64,000 bases of DNA, from the NCBI RefSeq assembly GCF_004353925.1, contig NZ_SMOK01000026.1, positions 1-64,000 on the forward strand. The letters run 5' to 3'. Of the stretch, positions 1 through 8,728 are shown piece by piece. Positions within the stretch are counted from its first letter, which is position 1. Every line of letters starts with the position of its first letter. The notes below the pieces were generated by a model. That model had not been told where the DNA came from, ran no database searches, and saw only the letters and a list, made by a program, of their open reading frames with translations. The DNA comes from Pseudomonas sp. H9. Lineage in GTDB: Bacteria; Pseudomonadota; Gammaproteobacteria; Pseudomonadales; Pseudomonadaceae. A program made the translations under genes and the position numbers.

Positions 1-20
1 GGGGCAAGCCCGCTCCCACC
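1..20. repeat. Partial REP element at window edge
   Basis: The last 20 bases of a P. putida-type REP inverted pair are visible. They match the right half of the REP at 214-283. The left half lies outside the window. Confidence 0.8.
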
Positions 21-26
21 GTTTGG

Positions 27-216
27 TTACTTGCTTTCTTCGATTTCTTTACCGCTGGCATCGATGGCTTTGGTCGACGGGTAGCGGTACGAAGCGTAAC
101 GCACCACCAGAATCGCGAAGGCCAACAGCAGGATGCCGCCGCACACATACAGCAAGCCGACATCCGGCGCTTTGTGGTGCGAAACGTCGCCGATGAGCAA
201 GCGGGTCAAGGCGGTG
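27..216 (-). pseudogene. Truncated tandem copy of the psiE 3' end
   Basis: Bases 1-216 repeat bases 265-480 at a constant offset of 264 with very few differences (for example near positions 25 and 93). The copy therefore encodes the last ~60 codons of PsiE with the stop codon. It breaks off at GGTG, the same four bases that begin the following REP (214-283). No start codon or promoter belongs to it, so it is not a working gene. The unit repeated is REP plus the gene's 3' end, the same design as at 18368-18595 beside fruA. Confidence 0.85.
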
Positions 217-283
217 GGAGCGGGCTTGCCCCGCGATGCAATGTGCCTGACAAACTGCAATCGCGGGGCAAGCCCGCTCCCAC
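214..283. repeat. REP inverted pair
   Basis: Two facing REP halves (GTGGGAGCGGGCTTGCCCCG and its complement) are separated by about 22 bases. The element sits exactly at the junction between the partial and the complete psiE copy. Confidence 0.9.
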
Positions 284-290
284 CGTCTGG

Positions 291-761
291 TTACTTGCTT
301 TCTTCGATTTCTTTACCGCTGGCATCGATGGCTTTGGTCGACGGGTAGCGGTACGAGGCGTAACGCACCACCAGAATCGCGAAGGCCAACAGCAGGATGC
401 CGCCGCACACATACAGCAAGCCGACATCCGGCGCTTTGTGGTGCGAAACGTCGCCGATGAGCAAGCGGGTCAAGGCGGTGATCGCAACATACAGCAGGAA
501 GCGGATCGGCATGTGGTTGGTCTTGAAGTAGATCCCGACCATCGCGCCCAATTCGAGGTAGATGAACAGCAGGAGAATGTCGTCGACACTGACGCCGCCT
601 TTGCTGAGCATGTCGATGAAGGTCACCACTGCCGCGTAGGCAGTAATTGCACCGATGCCGAACAGGGCCAGGTAGTGGAATGCTTCGACGCAGAGGTTGC
701 CCAGCGAATCAGCCGAGCCATGCAGGCCCTTGCGCAGTTGATCTGCCCATTTATTGTTCAC
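291..761 (-). CDS. psiE: PsiE, phosphate-starvation-inducible membrane protein
   Basis: A 156-aa protein with about four hydrophobic segments (for example around ALFGIGAITAYAAVVTF and ILLLFIYLELGAMVGIYF), matching the PsiE family in size and pattern. In Enterobacteria psiE is induced by phosphate starvation; the molecular function is unknown. I chose the GTG at 761 because AAGGA lies ten bases upstream and the residues before it do not look like PsiE. It is followed downstream by a REP and a partial copy of its own 3' end. No Pho box was identified upstream. Confidence 0.85.
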   Translation of the reverse strand: MNNKWADQLRKGLHGSADSLGNLCVEAFHYLALFGIGAITAYAAVVTFIDMLSKGGVSVDDILLLFIYLELGAMVGIYFKTNHMPIRFLLYVAITALTRLLIGDVSHHKAPDVGLLYVCGGILLLAFAILVVRYASYRYPSTKAIDASGKEIEESK

Positions 762-871
762 GATTTCGGTTTCCTTGATACGGCTGAAAGGATGATGCGC
801 CACACGCATGACGTTTTTTCTGCATGCAGTAAAAAGGCCAGGCACCCTGTTTGAGAAGGCGACCAAACGCC

Positions 872-903
872 GCAAGGCACAGCCATCACTGGCTGTGCCT
901 TGC
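872..903 (-). terminator. Hairpin downstream of hmp
   Basis: A 14-bp perfect stem (GCAAGGCACAGCCA, loop TCAC) lies 30 bases after the hmp stop codon. There is no clear T-run, so termination is inferred from position and stem strength. Confidence 0.6.
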
Positions 904-932
904 GCTTTCAACCGTAGTTTGGAGAAACCGGG

Positions 933-2114
933 TTATTCCAGTGCCGAGGCCGGGCCGAAGAACTCGTAGCGGCTTTGCTGCTCAGGCACACCCAGGCCTT
1001 TGAGGTGACGTTTGACGGTACTCATAAAGGCTTTAGGGCCAAGGAAGTAAGCATCCAGGTCACGTTCCTGCGGCAGCCAGGCGTTGAGCTGTTCAGCGGT
1101 GAGCAGGCCCATGGCATCGGCCGGCTCGCTGACGCCATCGTCTTCGGCGTAGCAGTAGAAGCGTTTGACCTGCGGATGACGCGCCGCCAGCCCATCAACC
1201 CAATCACGGAAGGCATGCACCGCTCCGTTGCGCGCGCAGTGGATGAAGTGCACCAAACGGCCACTTTCCAGTGCCGCTTCAAGCATCGGCAAGGTCGGGG
1301 TGATGCCAACGCCACCGCTGATCAGTACCAGTGGCTTGTCGCTGGCGCTCAAGGTGAACTCACCCGATGGCGGGAACAGTTTGAGCGTGTCGCCTACCGC
1401 CAGTTGCTCGTGCAGGTAGTTCGAAACCTTGCCGCCCGCTTCACGCTTGACGCTGATACGGTATTGACCGGCATCGCTCAGGGCCGACAACGAATAGTTG
1501 CGGCGCTGCTCCTGACCATCGATGAACAACTGCAAGCCGATGTACTGACCCGGCTCCGCCTTGAGGATCGCGCCACCATCCACCGGGGCGAAGTAGAACG
1601 AAACGATCTCGCTGCTTTCGTCGACGCGCTGCACCAGTTTGAAATCGCGTGCACCACGCCAGCCGCCCGGTGCTGCTGCTTTCTGGTCGTACACTTGGGC
1701 CTCTGCGCCAATCAGGATATCGGCCAGTTGCTGGTAGGCGGCGCCCCAGGCGGCGATCACTTCAGGGGTGGCGACTTCTTTGCCAAGCACTTCTTCAATG
1801 GCGCGCAGCAGGCAGCTACCAACGATCGGGTAATGTTCCGGCAGAATCTGCAAGGCCACATGCTTGTTGATGATCTGACCGACCAAGCCACCCAGCTGTT
1901 CCAGCTGGTCGATGTGGCGGGCATACATCAGCACGCCATTGGCCAGGGCGCGCGGTTGATCGCCGCTGGCCTGATGGGCCTGGTTGAACAGCGGACGCAC
2001 CTGCGGGTACTCGCTGAGCATCATTTTGTAGAAGTGAGTCGTCAGCGCTTCACCGCCGCTTTCCAGCAGGGGAACAGTGGCTTTAACGATTGCACGATCC
2101 TGGGCATTGAGCAT
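933..2114 (-). CDS. hmp: Flavohemoprotein, nitric oxide dioxygenase (Hmp/Fhp)
   Basis: The 393-aa protein has the full flavohemoglobin layout: an N-terminal globin domain (about residues 1-140, starting MLNAQDRAIVKATVPLLE), a ferredoxin-reductase-type FAD domain with the RRNYSLS motif (about 205-211) and a C-terminal NAD domain with GGVGITPTLPMLE. The family oxidises NO to nitrate in the cytoplasm with O2 and NAD(P)H. The reading frame extends 28 codons further upstream, but ATG 2114 has AGGAGT before it and matches the usual family start. It is divergent from a NorR-type regulator, as fhp and fhpR are in P. aeruginosa, which implies NO-induced expression. Confidence 0.95.
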   Translation of the reverse strand: MLNAQDRAIVKATVPLLESGGEALTTHFYKMMLSEYPQVRPLFNQAHQASGDQPRALANGVLMYARHIDQLEQLGGLVGQIINKHVALQILPEHYPIVGSCLLRAIEEVLGKEVATPEVIAAWGAAYQQLADILIGAEAQVYDQKAAAPGGWRGARDFKLVQRVDESSEIVSFYFAPVDGGAILKAEPGQYIGLQLFIDGQEQRRNYSLSALSDAGQYRISVKREAGGKVSNYLHEQLAVGDTLKLFPPSGEFTLSASDKPLVLISGGVGITPTLPMLEAALESGRLVHFIHCARNGAVHAFRDWVDGLAARHPQVKRFYCYAEDDGVSEPADAMGLLTAEQLNAWLPQERDLDAYFLGPKAFMSTVKRHLKGLGVPEQQSRYEFFGPASALE

Positions 2115-2148
2115 GGATGACTCCTGAGCCTGTGGCTTCTTGATGAAT

Positions 2149-2176
2149 GCCTGTGTTAATTCAGAATCTGTGCCAA
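2149..2176 (-). promoter_or_regulatory. Possible sigma-54 promoter of hmp
   Basis: On the minus strand TTGGCAC (2176-2170) matches the -24 element perfectly. At the correct spacing lies CTGA instead of TTGC, so the -12 element is weak. A sigma-54 promoter is expected because the divergent regulator has a GAFTGA motif. Confidence 0.4.
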
Positions 2177-2216
2177 CTTTTTTATTGTTTAAAATCAATT
2201 ACTTAAAAACAAATGA

Positions 2217-2272
2217 GTCATAAAGACTACAGCTGATATATAGTCAATAAGACCAATAGGAGTCTTTATGAC
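2217..2272. promoter_or_regulatory. Three NorR-type operator sites
   Basis: Three sites with the GT-N7-AC core known for NorR are present: GTCATAAAGAC (2217-2227), GTCAATAAGAC (2243-2253) and GTCTTTATGAC (2262-2272). All have GTC at one end and GAC at the other. The third overlaps the norR start codon, so binding could also repress norR. Three sites are likewise needed upstream of E. coli norVW. Confidence 0.75.
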
Positions 2273-3821
2273 AGCAAAATCTCTGCTCACAGCCCTACTG
2301 CCGCTGGTCAGCGACCTGGCCCGCGACTTGCCCGAACGCGAGCGCTACCGGCGCCTGCTCGAAGCCATGCGTAGCCTGTTGCCATGTGATGCTGCAGCCC
2401 TGTTGCGCCTGGACGGCGATTGGTTGGTGCCGCTGGCGGTCGATGGTTTGAGCACCGACACCCTCGGGCGACGCTTCAAGGTCAACGAACACCCACGCTT
2501 CGCGGCCATTTTGAGCAACACCGCGCCGACCCGCTTTGCCAGTGACAGCGAACTACCCGACCCGTACGACGGGCTGGTCGAAGGCCTGCATCAGCACCTG
2601 GAAGTTCACGACTGCATGGGTTGCCCGCTGTTCGTCGATGAACAACCCTGGGGCCTGATCACCCTCGATGCGCTGGACCCGGAGCAGTTTCAGCAGGTCG
2701 AGCTTGATGCCTTGCAAGCCTTTGCCAGCCTAGCAGCAGCCACGGTCAACGTGGCCGAGCGCATCGAACGCCTGGCCTTGCGTGTTGAGGATGAGCATGA
2801 GCGTGCCGAGGTGTATCGCCAGGCCAGCGGTCAGCAATACAAAGAGCTGATCGGCCAGAGTAAAGCGCAAAAGCGCCTGCTCGAAGAAATTCAGTTAGTC
2901 GGCAGCAGCGACCTGACGGTGTTGATCAACGGCGAAACGGGCGTTGGCAAGGAGCTGGTCGCCCAGGCCATCCACCAGGCTTCAAGCCGCGCCGACAAGC
3001 CGATGATCAGCCTCAACTGCGCGGCGTTGCCCGATACGCTGGTAGAAAGCGAGCTGTTCGGTCATGTGCGCGGTGCCTTTACCGGCGCGGTCGGTGAGCG
3101 CCGCGGCAAGTTCGAACTGGCCAATGGCGGTACGTTGTTTCTTGACGAAGTCGGTGAATTGTCCCTGACCGTCCAAGCCAAATTGCTGCGCGTGCTGCAA
3201 AGCGGCCAGTTGCAACGGTTGGGCTCGGACCAGGATCACCGCGTTGATGTGCGCCTGATCGCCGCCACCAACCGCGACCTGGCCGACGAGGTGCGTGCCG
3301 GGCGCTACCGTGCCGACTTCTACCACCGACTGAGCGTCTACCCCTTGCTGGTGCCGCCACTGCGGGAACGTGGCCGTGATGTATTGCTGCTCAGCGGCTA
3401 CTTTCTCGAGCAAAATCGCTCACGCATGGGCCTGGGCAGTTTGCGCCTGAGTGCCGAAGCCCAGGCGGCGCTACTGGCCTATGATTGGCCCGGCAACGTG
3501 CGGGAACTGGAACACCTGATCGGCCGTTCGGCGCTCAAAGCCTTGGGCCAGCACCGCCAGCGCCCGAAGATTCTGACCCTGGATGCCGCCGACCTGGACC
3601 TCAAGCCCGTCGAAGCGCAGGCCAGCCCTGCCCTGCTGTCGCCGCCAGCCGCAGCAGCACTGCCGGTTGGCGACCTGCGTCAGGCGCTCGATGAGTACCA
3701 GCGCCAGCTCATCCAAGGCTGCCTGGAACGGCATGAGCACAATTGGGCCAGCGCCGCCCGCGAATTGGGCCTGGACCGCGCCAACCTCGGTCGCCTGGCC
3801 AAACGCCTGGGTCTACGCTGA
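2268..3821 (+). CDS. norR: NO-responsive sigma-54 activator NorR/FhpR
   Basis: The 517-aa protein has an N-terminal GAF domain (about 20-170), an AAA+ domain with Walker A GETGVGKE (about 221-228), GAFTGA (about 268-273) for contact with sigma-54 and the Walker B region LFLDEVGEL, and a C-terminal Fis-type helix-turn-helix (about 475-515). In the family a non-haem iron in the GAF domain senses NO and relieves repression of the ATPase. AGGAG precedes ATG 2268. The divergent hmp gene and the three operator sites between them point to hmp as its target; no norVW or norCB is present in the window. Confidence 0.93.
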   Translation: MTAKSLLTALLPLVSDLARDLPERERYRRLLEAMRSLLPCDAAALLRLDGDWLVPLAVDGLSTDTLGRRFKVNEHPRFAAILSNTAPTRFASDSELPDPYDGLVEGLHQHLEVHDCMGCPLFVDEQPWGLITLDALDPEQFQQVELDALQAFASLAAATVNVAERIERLALRVEDEHERAEVYRQASGQQYKELIGQSKAQKRLLEEIQLVGSSDLTVLINGETGVGKELVAQAIHQASSRADKPMISLNCAALPDTLVESELFGHVRGAFTGAVGERRGKFELANGGTLFLDEVGELSLTVQAKLLRVLQSGQLQRLGSDQDHRVDVRLIAATNRDLADEVRAGRYRADFYHRLSVYPLLVPPLRERGRDVLLLSGYFLEQNRSRMGLGSLRLSAEAQAALLAYDWPGNVRELEHLIGRSALKALGQHRQRPKILTLDAADLDLKPVEAQASPALLSPPAAAALPVGDLRQALDEYQRQLIQGCLERHEHNWASAARELGLDRANLGRLAKRLGLR

Positions 3822-3900
3822 TTTGAGCAAGTGATTAAAGCCACGGACTGGCGGGTCGATAACCCGGCATCTCCCCATTAAATCTGCCCTGAAGGTGCCT

Positions 3901-4791
3901 ATGGCCACGCACAACACCCGCGCGGACTCACTGTCGCTGCTGCTGTTCACCCTGCGCAGCGGCAAGCTGATGGCGATCAACCTGCTCAAGGTCAGTGAAA
4001 TCATCCCTTGCCCGCCGCTGACCAAACTGCCTGAGTCGCACCCCCACGTTAAAGGCGTGGCAACGCTGCGTGGCAACTCGCTGTCGGTGATCGACCTGTC
4101 CCGTGCCATCGGCGAACAGCCGCTGCAAGACCCTCAAGGCGGCTGCCTGATCGTCACCGACATCAGCCGCTCCAAGCAAGGCCTGCACGTACAGGCGGTG
4201 AGCAAGATCGTCCACTGCCTGAGCACCGACATCAAACCGCCACCTTACGGCTCGGGCAGCAAGTCGTTCATCACGGGGGTCACCCGGGTCGACAACACGC
4301 TGGTGCAGGTGCTGGACATCGAGAAAGTCATTCATGGCATCTCCCCGCCTACTCACGAAGTCATCAGTAACGAACTGAGTGCCGATGACGCCGCCGTGCT
4401 GGCAGCCACCAATATTCTGGTGGTCGATGACAGCCAGGTGGCGCTGCAGCAGTCGGTACATACCCTGCGCAGCCTGGGGATCGAATGCCACACAGCACGC
4501 AGTGCCAAAGACGCGATCAACACGCTGCTGGAGCTACAAGGCACTGATCAGGAAATCAACGTGGTGGTGTCCGATATCGAGATGTCGGAGATGGACGGTT
4601 TTGCCTTCACCCGTACCCTGCGCGAAACCCCCGATTTCAAGCACCTCTATGTGCTGCTGCACACCTCGCTGGACAGCGCCATGAACAGTGAAAAAGCCCG
4701 GCTCGCCGGGGCCAACGCGGTGCTGACCAAGTTCTCCTCACCAGAACTGACCGACTGCCTGATCGTGGCTGCGCGTGCGGTGGCGGCATAA
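3901..4791 (+). CDS. cheV: CheV-type chemotaxis coupling protein (CheW + receiver)
   Basis: The 296-aa protein has a CheW-like domain (about 10-160) followed by a response-regulator receiver (about 170-295) containing the phosphoacceptor region VVVSDIEMSEMDG and the conserved lysine in LTKFSSPE. CheV proteins couple chemoreceptors to CheA and tune the response by phosphorylation. GAAGG seven bases before ATG 3901 decides the start; a GTG two codons upstream is also open. It stands alone, but an Aer-like receptor lies 900 bases downstream on the other strand. Confidence 0.9.
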   Translation: MATHNTRADSLSLLLFTLRSGKLMAINLLKVSEIIPCPPLTKLPESHPHVKGVATLRGNSLSVIDLSRAIGEQPLQDPQGGCLIVTDISRSKQGLHVQAVSKIVHCLSTDIKPPPYGSGSKSFITGVTRVDNTLVQVLDIEKVIHGISPPTHEVISNELSADDAAVLAATNILVVDDSQVALQQSVHTLRSLGIECHTARSAKDAINTLLELQGTDQEINVVVSDIEMSEMDGFAFTRTLRETPDFKHLYVLLHTSLDSAMNSEKARLAGANAVLTKFSSPELTDCLIVAARAVAA

Positions 4792-4916
4792 GCGGTAAGC
4801 GGTAAGTAGTGGGCTGCAAGTAGGGAGCGGGCGAGTCGCTTGAAAGTGTCTGAGGCTCAGGCACAATTGAGCGCTTTGCAACGCTGCCTTTGTCAGCGAA
4901 TGGGCCCCGTGAAACC

Positions 4917-5666
4917 GTGAACAGCGCACAAACCACCGATATCCGCTTCGACTGCACCGGCTGTGGCAAGTGCTGCACCGGCCACCATGTGCCCCTGACC
5001 TTGAACGAAGCGCGTCAATGGACGGTTTCCGGTGGCCAGGTCATTGTCTTGATCGAGGCCTTTCTGGCCAACGGCCTGGGTTTACCCGCCGAGCAGCGCG
5101 AACACGCCTTGCGCCGCTCCTGGCCGGTACCTTGCGGCAGCACCGAGGCGCATGTGGCGATCACCTTCGCCGCCTTCAACCCGGAGCGCTGCCGCAACCT
5201 CGATGCCAACGACCTGTGCACCATCTACGAGAGCCGGCCGCTGGTGTGCCGTATCTACCCGATGGAAATCAACCCGCATATTCCGTTGCGCCCTGAAGCC
5301 AAAGACTGCCCCAGCGAAGCCTGGCAAAGCGGCCCGCCGCTGATTCATGGGCAGCAGCTGGTTGACCGGCGCCTGGCCGAGCTGATCGAACGCTCACGCC
5401 AGGCCGACCGCGACGATATCCGTGGCAAAGTCGCGATTTGCCAGGCGCTGGGCATCGACACCAGCGCCCTCAAAGGCAACGGCTTCACCGCCTACCTGCC
5501 TGATACCCAGGCCTTGGCCCAGGCACTGCAGCAGGTTGGCACTGAAGGGCCGATCGCCCCCTGGACGCTGCATGTCATTGACCCTGCACTGTGTGAGCAA
5601 CTGCAGGCCAGTGGTGCCCAGGTTTACAGCGAAGCGGCCGGGCACTACGCCTTTATCGGATTCTGA
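4917..5666 (+). CDS. YkgJ-family cysteine cluster protein
   Basis: About 249 aa. The N-terminal motif FDCTGCGKCCTG is the CxxCxxCC metal-binding signature of the YkgJ/Fe-S-cluster-like (PF03692) family, with further cysteines in CRNLDANDLCTIYESRPLVCRIYP. The family is thought to chelate zinc or an iron-sulfur cluster; the biochemical role is unknown. The start is uncertain: GTG 4917 was chosen, TTG 4890 is in frame, and neither has a strong ribosome-binding site. It runs convergently into the Aer-like receptor gene with six bases between stops. Confidence 0.8.
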   Translation: MNSAQTTDIRFDCTGCGKCCTGHHVPLTLNEARQWTVSGGQVIVLIEAFLANGLGLPAEQREHALRRSWPVPCGSTEAHVAITFAAFNPERCRNLDANDLCTIYESRPLVCRIYPMEINPHIPLRPEAKDCPSEAWQSGPPLIHGQQLVDRRLAELIERSRQADRDDIRGKVAICQALGIDTSALKGNGFTAYLPDTQALAQALQQVGTEGPIAPWTLHVIDPALCEQLQASGAQVYSEAAGHYAFIGF

Positions 5667-5672
5667 CCGCCC

Positions 5673-7256
5673 TCAGTGACAGCGCCGCCAGAACTCGGCG
5701 GCCAGGCGGCGCAGGTCTTCGGCCAGCGCCGCCACATCAGTGGCACTAAGGTGGCTCTGCTGGCCGACCTGTACCGTAGACTCGCTCGCCTGACGAATAC
5801 TGATGATGTTGCGGTTGATGCTTTCGCTGACCTGGCTCTGCTCCTCCACCGCTGTTGCGATTTGCACACTCATCTCGCTGATCTGGTTGACCCGCAGGCT
5901 GATGCCATCCAGGGCACTGGCAGCACGCTTGGCCTGATCGACGCTATGACCGGCATGCTCGCTGCTCTGCTGCATCACCTGCACCGCATCGCGCGCCACA
6001 CCCTGCAAAACGCTGATCATCCGCTGTATCTCATGGGTCGATTGCGCCGTGCGCTGTGCCAGGCCACGCACTTCATCGGCGACCACAGCAAAACCACGGC
6101 CCTGATCACCGGCGCGAGCGGCTTCGATGGCAGCGTTGAGCGCCAACAGGTTGGTTTGCTCGGCAATGCCGCGAATCACCTCAACCACCCCAGTGATTTC
6201 GCTGCTGTGACTCTGCAGGTTGTGGATAACCTCGGTGGCGGATTCTAACGATTCGGCCAAGTCCTGAATGGCGCTGCGATTCAGGTCGACCAACTGGTGC
6301 CCGGCACGGGTTTCGTCTTCGGCCTGATCCGCAGCCGCAGACGCTTGCTGGGCATTGCTGGCAACCTGCGCGACGCTGGCGGCCATCTGGTTGATGGCGG
6401 TGGCAATCTGGTCGGCCTCACCTTGCTGTTCCAGATGACTGCTGTGGCTGCTGTGCAGCGACTGCGCCAACGAGCCGGTATGCCCGGCCAACCGCCGCGA
6501 AGTATCGCCAATGCGCCCGACCACCGCGCCAAGCTGGCCTTTGAGCATGCGCAGGGCAAAATCGATCTGCCCGATGCCGTCACGCCGGCCTGTGTACAAC
6601 TGCTGGCTCAACGGGTTGTCGGCAATGCTCAGGGCTTCGGTACACAGGCGCTGAAACGGCTTGAGCACAGCGAGAATCACCAAAGCGCTCAAGCCGCTGG
6701 CCAGCAACACTTCCACCAAGCCTTGCCAGGGCAACAACGGCAGCAACAGCCGACTGAGTACCGTGGCCAGCATTACCCCGAAGGTCACCCCCGCCCATAG
6801 CTGCCAACCCAACCCGAACACCGGCAAGCGCTGCCACCAGGGCTTTCGACCGCTGCGCAACTGTTCATAACAGCGTTCGGCAGCTTCAATCTGCTCGGCA
6901 CTGGGCTTGGTGCGTACCGACTGATATTCCACCGTCTGCCCCTGACTGGCGATGGGCGAAACAAAGGCGCTGACCCAATAGTGATCACCGTTCTTGCAAC
7001 GGTTTTTCACCAGCCCCATCCACGACTGGCCAGCCTTGAGGGTGTGCCACATTTGTTCGAATGCCTGAGGCGGCATATCCGGGTGACGCACGATATTGTG
7101 GGGGCTGCCCATCAGCTCTTCACGGCTGAAACCACTGACCTTGACGAAATCGTCGTTGGCATAGCTGATCTCACTGGAGAGGTTGGTAGTAGAAAGGATG
7201 TTGGCGTCACCGGGATAATCCACATTGCGACCGGTCACAGGCATATTGCACTTCAT
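5673..7256 (-). CDS. aer: Aer-type PAS chemoreceptor
   Basis: About 527 aa. An N-terminal PAS domain (ANILSTTNLSSEISYAND, then GSPHNIVRHPDMPPQAF) is followed by two membrane segments (about 160-210), a HAMP-like region and a methyl-accepting domain whose hairpin tip contains GIAEQTNLLALNAAIEAARA. Aer proteins bind FAD in the PAS domain and sense redox or energy state, steering aerotaxis. ATG 7256 aligns with the usual family start MRNNQPVT; GTG 7265 and ATG 7244 are alternatives. Pseudomonads often carry several Aer paralogues, so the exact ligand is not certain. Confidence 0.88.
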   Translation of the reverse strand: MKCNMPVTGRNVDYPGDANILSTTNLSSEISYANDDFVKVSGFSREELMGSPHNIVRHPDMPPQAFEQMWHTLKAGQSWMGLVKNRCKNGDHYWVSAFVSPIASQGQTVEYQSVRTKPSAEQIEAAERCYEQLRSGRKPWWQRLPVFGLGWQLWAGVTFGVMLATVLSRLLLPLLPWQGLVEVLLASGLSALVILAVLKPFQRLCTEALSIADNPLSQQLYTGRRDGIGQIDFALRMLKGQLGAVVGRIGDTSRRLAGHTGSLAQSLHSSHSSHLEQQGEADQIATAINQMAASVAQVASNAQQASAAADQAEDETRAGHQLVDLNRSAIQDLAESLESATEVIHNLQSHSSEITGVVEVIRGIAEQTNLLALNAAIEAARAGDQGRGFAVVADEVRGLAQRTAQSTHEIQRMISVLQGVARDAVQVMQQSSEHAGHSVDQAKRAASALDGISLRVNQISEMSVQIATAVEEQSQVSESINRNIISIRQASESTVQVGQQSHLSATDVAALAEDLRRLAAEFWRRCH

Positions 7257-7561
7257 CGGAGGCACTCGTTGTTATTTGGGAGAATCGGCAGGGCATACGA
7301 CTCTAGTGACAAATAAGCGCGATTCCTTGATCCAGCTCAGGATATTGGCAATTTGCCACCAACCGATGGAGTGGATAAACCCGGTGGGAGCGGGCTTGCC
7401 CCGCGATACGGTAAAACAGACAGACCGCAATCGCGGGGCAAGCCCGCTCCCACCGAGAGGGAGAGCTTCATCACCCAAAACTGTCAGCGCTGTCAGTTAG
7501 CAGTCACGCTGCTGACCTGATCGAACCGCTATACAGTAAGCATCGCCCTGAGACTTTCTGT
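7257..7561. other. Intergenic stretch with one REP
   Basis: About 305 bases between the divergent aer-like gene and the RND operon. Apart from the REP at 7384-7453 I see no gene. It must hold both promoters, but no clear -35/-10 or operator was recognised. Confidence 0.6.
7384..7453. repeat. REP inverted pair
   Basis: Facing GTGGGAGCGGGCTTGCCCCG halves are separated by about 22 bases, typical of P. putida REP pairs. Confidence 0.9.
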
Positions 7562-8728
7562 ATGCGTATTCACACCCGCTCGCTTGTGATCTGTGTTGTC
7601 TTGTTTGCTCTGGCCGGGGCTGCCTGGTGGTGGTTCGCTGGTCGCAGTGAAGAGAAAATCGCGCACAACCCCGCCGTGCCCGTACGTGTCGTTGCCGTTA
7701 AACAGCAGGATGTGCCGCGTTTTGTCAGCGGTATCGGTTCGGTGTTGTCGCTGCACAGCGTGGTGATCCGCCCGCAGGTTGAGGGGGTGCTGACCCGCCT
7801 GATGGTTAAAGAGGGCCAATGGGTCAAGCAAGGCGACCTGCTGGCCACCATCGACGACCGCGCCATACGCGCCAGCCTTGAGCAGGCCAAAGCCCAGCTC
7901 GGCCAAAGCCAGGCGCAGCTGCAGGTGGCCGGTGTCGATCTCAAACGCTACAAGCTGCTCAGCACCGACAACGGCGTTTCCCGTCAAACCCTGGATCAGC
8001 AGCAAGCCCTGTTCAATCAATTACAAGCCACGGTGCTGGGCAATCAGGCGGCTATTGCGGCGGCACAGGTGCAGTTGTCCTATACACAGATTCTTTCGCC
8101 AGTCACCGGCAGGGTCGGTATCCGTAACGTCGATGAAGGCAACTTCTTGCGGGTGGCTGATACCCAAGGCCTGTTCAGCGTCACCCAGATCGACCCGATC
8201 GGCGTAGAATTCTCCTTGCCGCAAGCCATGCTGCCGACCTTGCAGGGGCTGCTGCACGCGCAGCCGCCCGCGGTTGTTCAAGCCTATCTGGAAGGCGATG
8301 GCGACAGCAGCGGCACCTTGCTGGCTGAAGGGCACCTGACCTTGATCGACAACCAGGTGGCCGCCAACACCGGCACCATTCGCGTCAAAGCCGAGTTCGC
8401 CAACCCCGATGCCCGCCTGTGGCCTGGGCAGTTGGTGACCCTGAAACTGCAGACTGCCCTGGAACAGGACGCCCTGGTGGTGCCACCGCAAGTGGTGCAA
8501 CGCGGCATCGACGGCCATTTCGTCTACCGGCTGGTCGGCGACAAAGTTGAAAGCGTGCCGGTCAAAGTGCTGTATCAGGACAGCGGCCTGAACGTCATCG
8601 CCGGGGTCAGCAAGGGTGACACCGTGGTCTCCGATGGCCAGTCTCGGCTCAAACCCGGTGCCACTGTCGAGGTGGCAGCTGAAACTGCGGCCCCTGAGGA
8701 AGTGGTCAATCGCCGGGAGCAACCATGA
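7562..8728 (+). CDS. RND efflux periplasmic adaptor (MdtA-like)
   Basis: The 388-aa membrane-fusion protein has an N-terminal signal-anchor (about 8-27), a lipoyl half-motif (VIRPQVEGVLTRLMVKEG), a coiled-coil hairpin rich in Gln and Ala (about 100-165), the second lipoyl half (YTQILSPVTGRVGIRNVDEG) and a beta-barrel domain. It links the inner-membrane RND pump to an outer-membrane channel. Its end overlaps the pump start by four bases (ATGA), so the two are translationally coupled. No outer-membrane factor gene follows, so a channel encoded elsewhere must be used. Confidence 0.9.
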   Translation: MRIHTRSLVICVVLFALAGAAWWWFAGRSEEKIAHNPAVPVRVVAVKQQDVPRFVSGIGSVLSLHSVVIRPQVEGVLTRLMVKEGQWVKQGDLLATIDDRAIRASLEQAKAQLGQSQAQLQVAGVDLKRYKLLSTDNGVSRQTLDQQQALFNQLQATVLGNQAAIAAAQVQLSYTQILSPVTGRVGIRNVDEGNFLRVADTQGLFSVTQIDPIGVEFSLPQAMLPTLQGLLHAQPPAVVQAYLEGDGDSSGTLLAEGHLTLIDNQVAANTGTIRVKAEFANPDARLWPGQLVTLKLQTALEQDALVVPPQVVQRGIDGHFVYRLVGDKVESVPVKVLYQDSGLNVIAGVSKGDTVVSDGQSRLKPGATVEVAAETAAPEEVVNRREQP

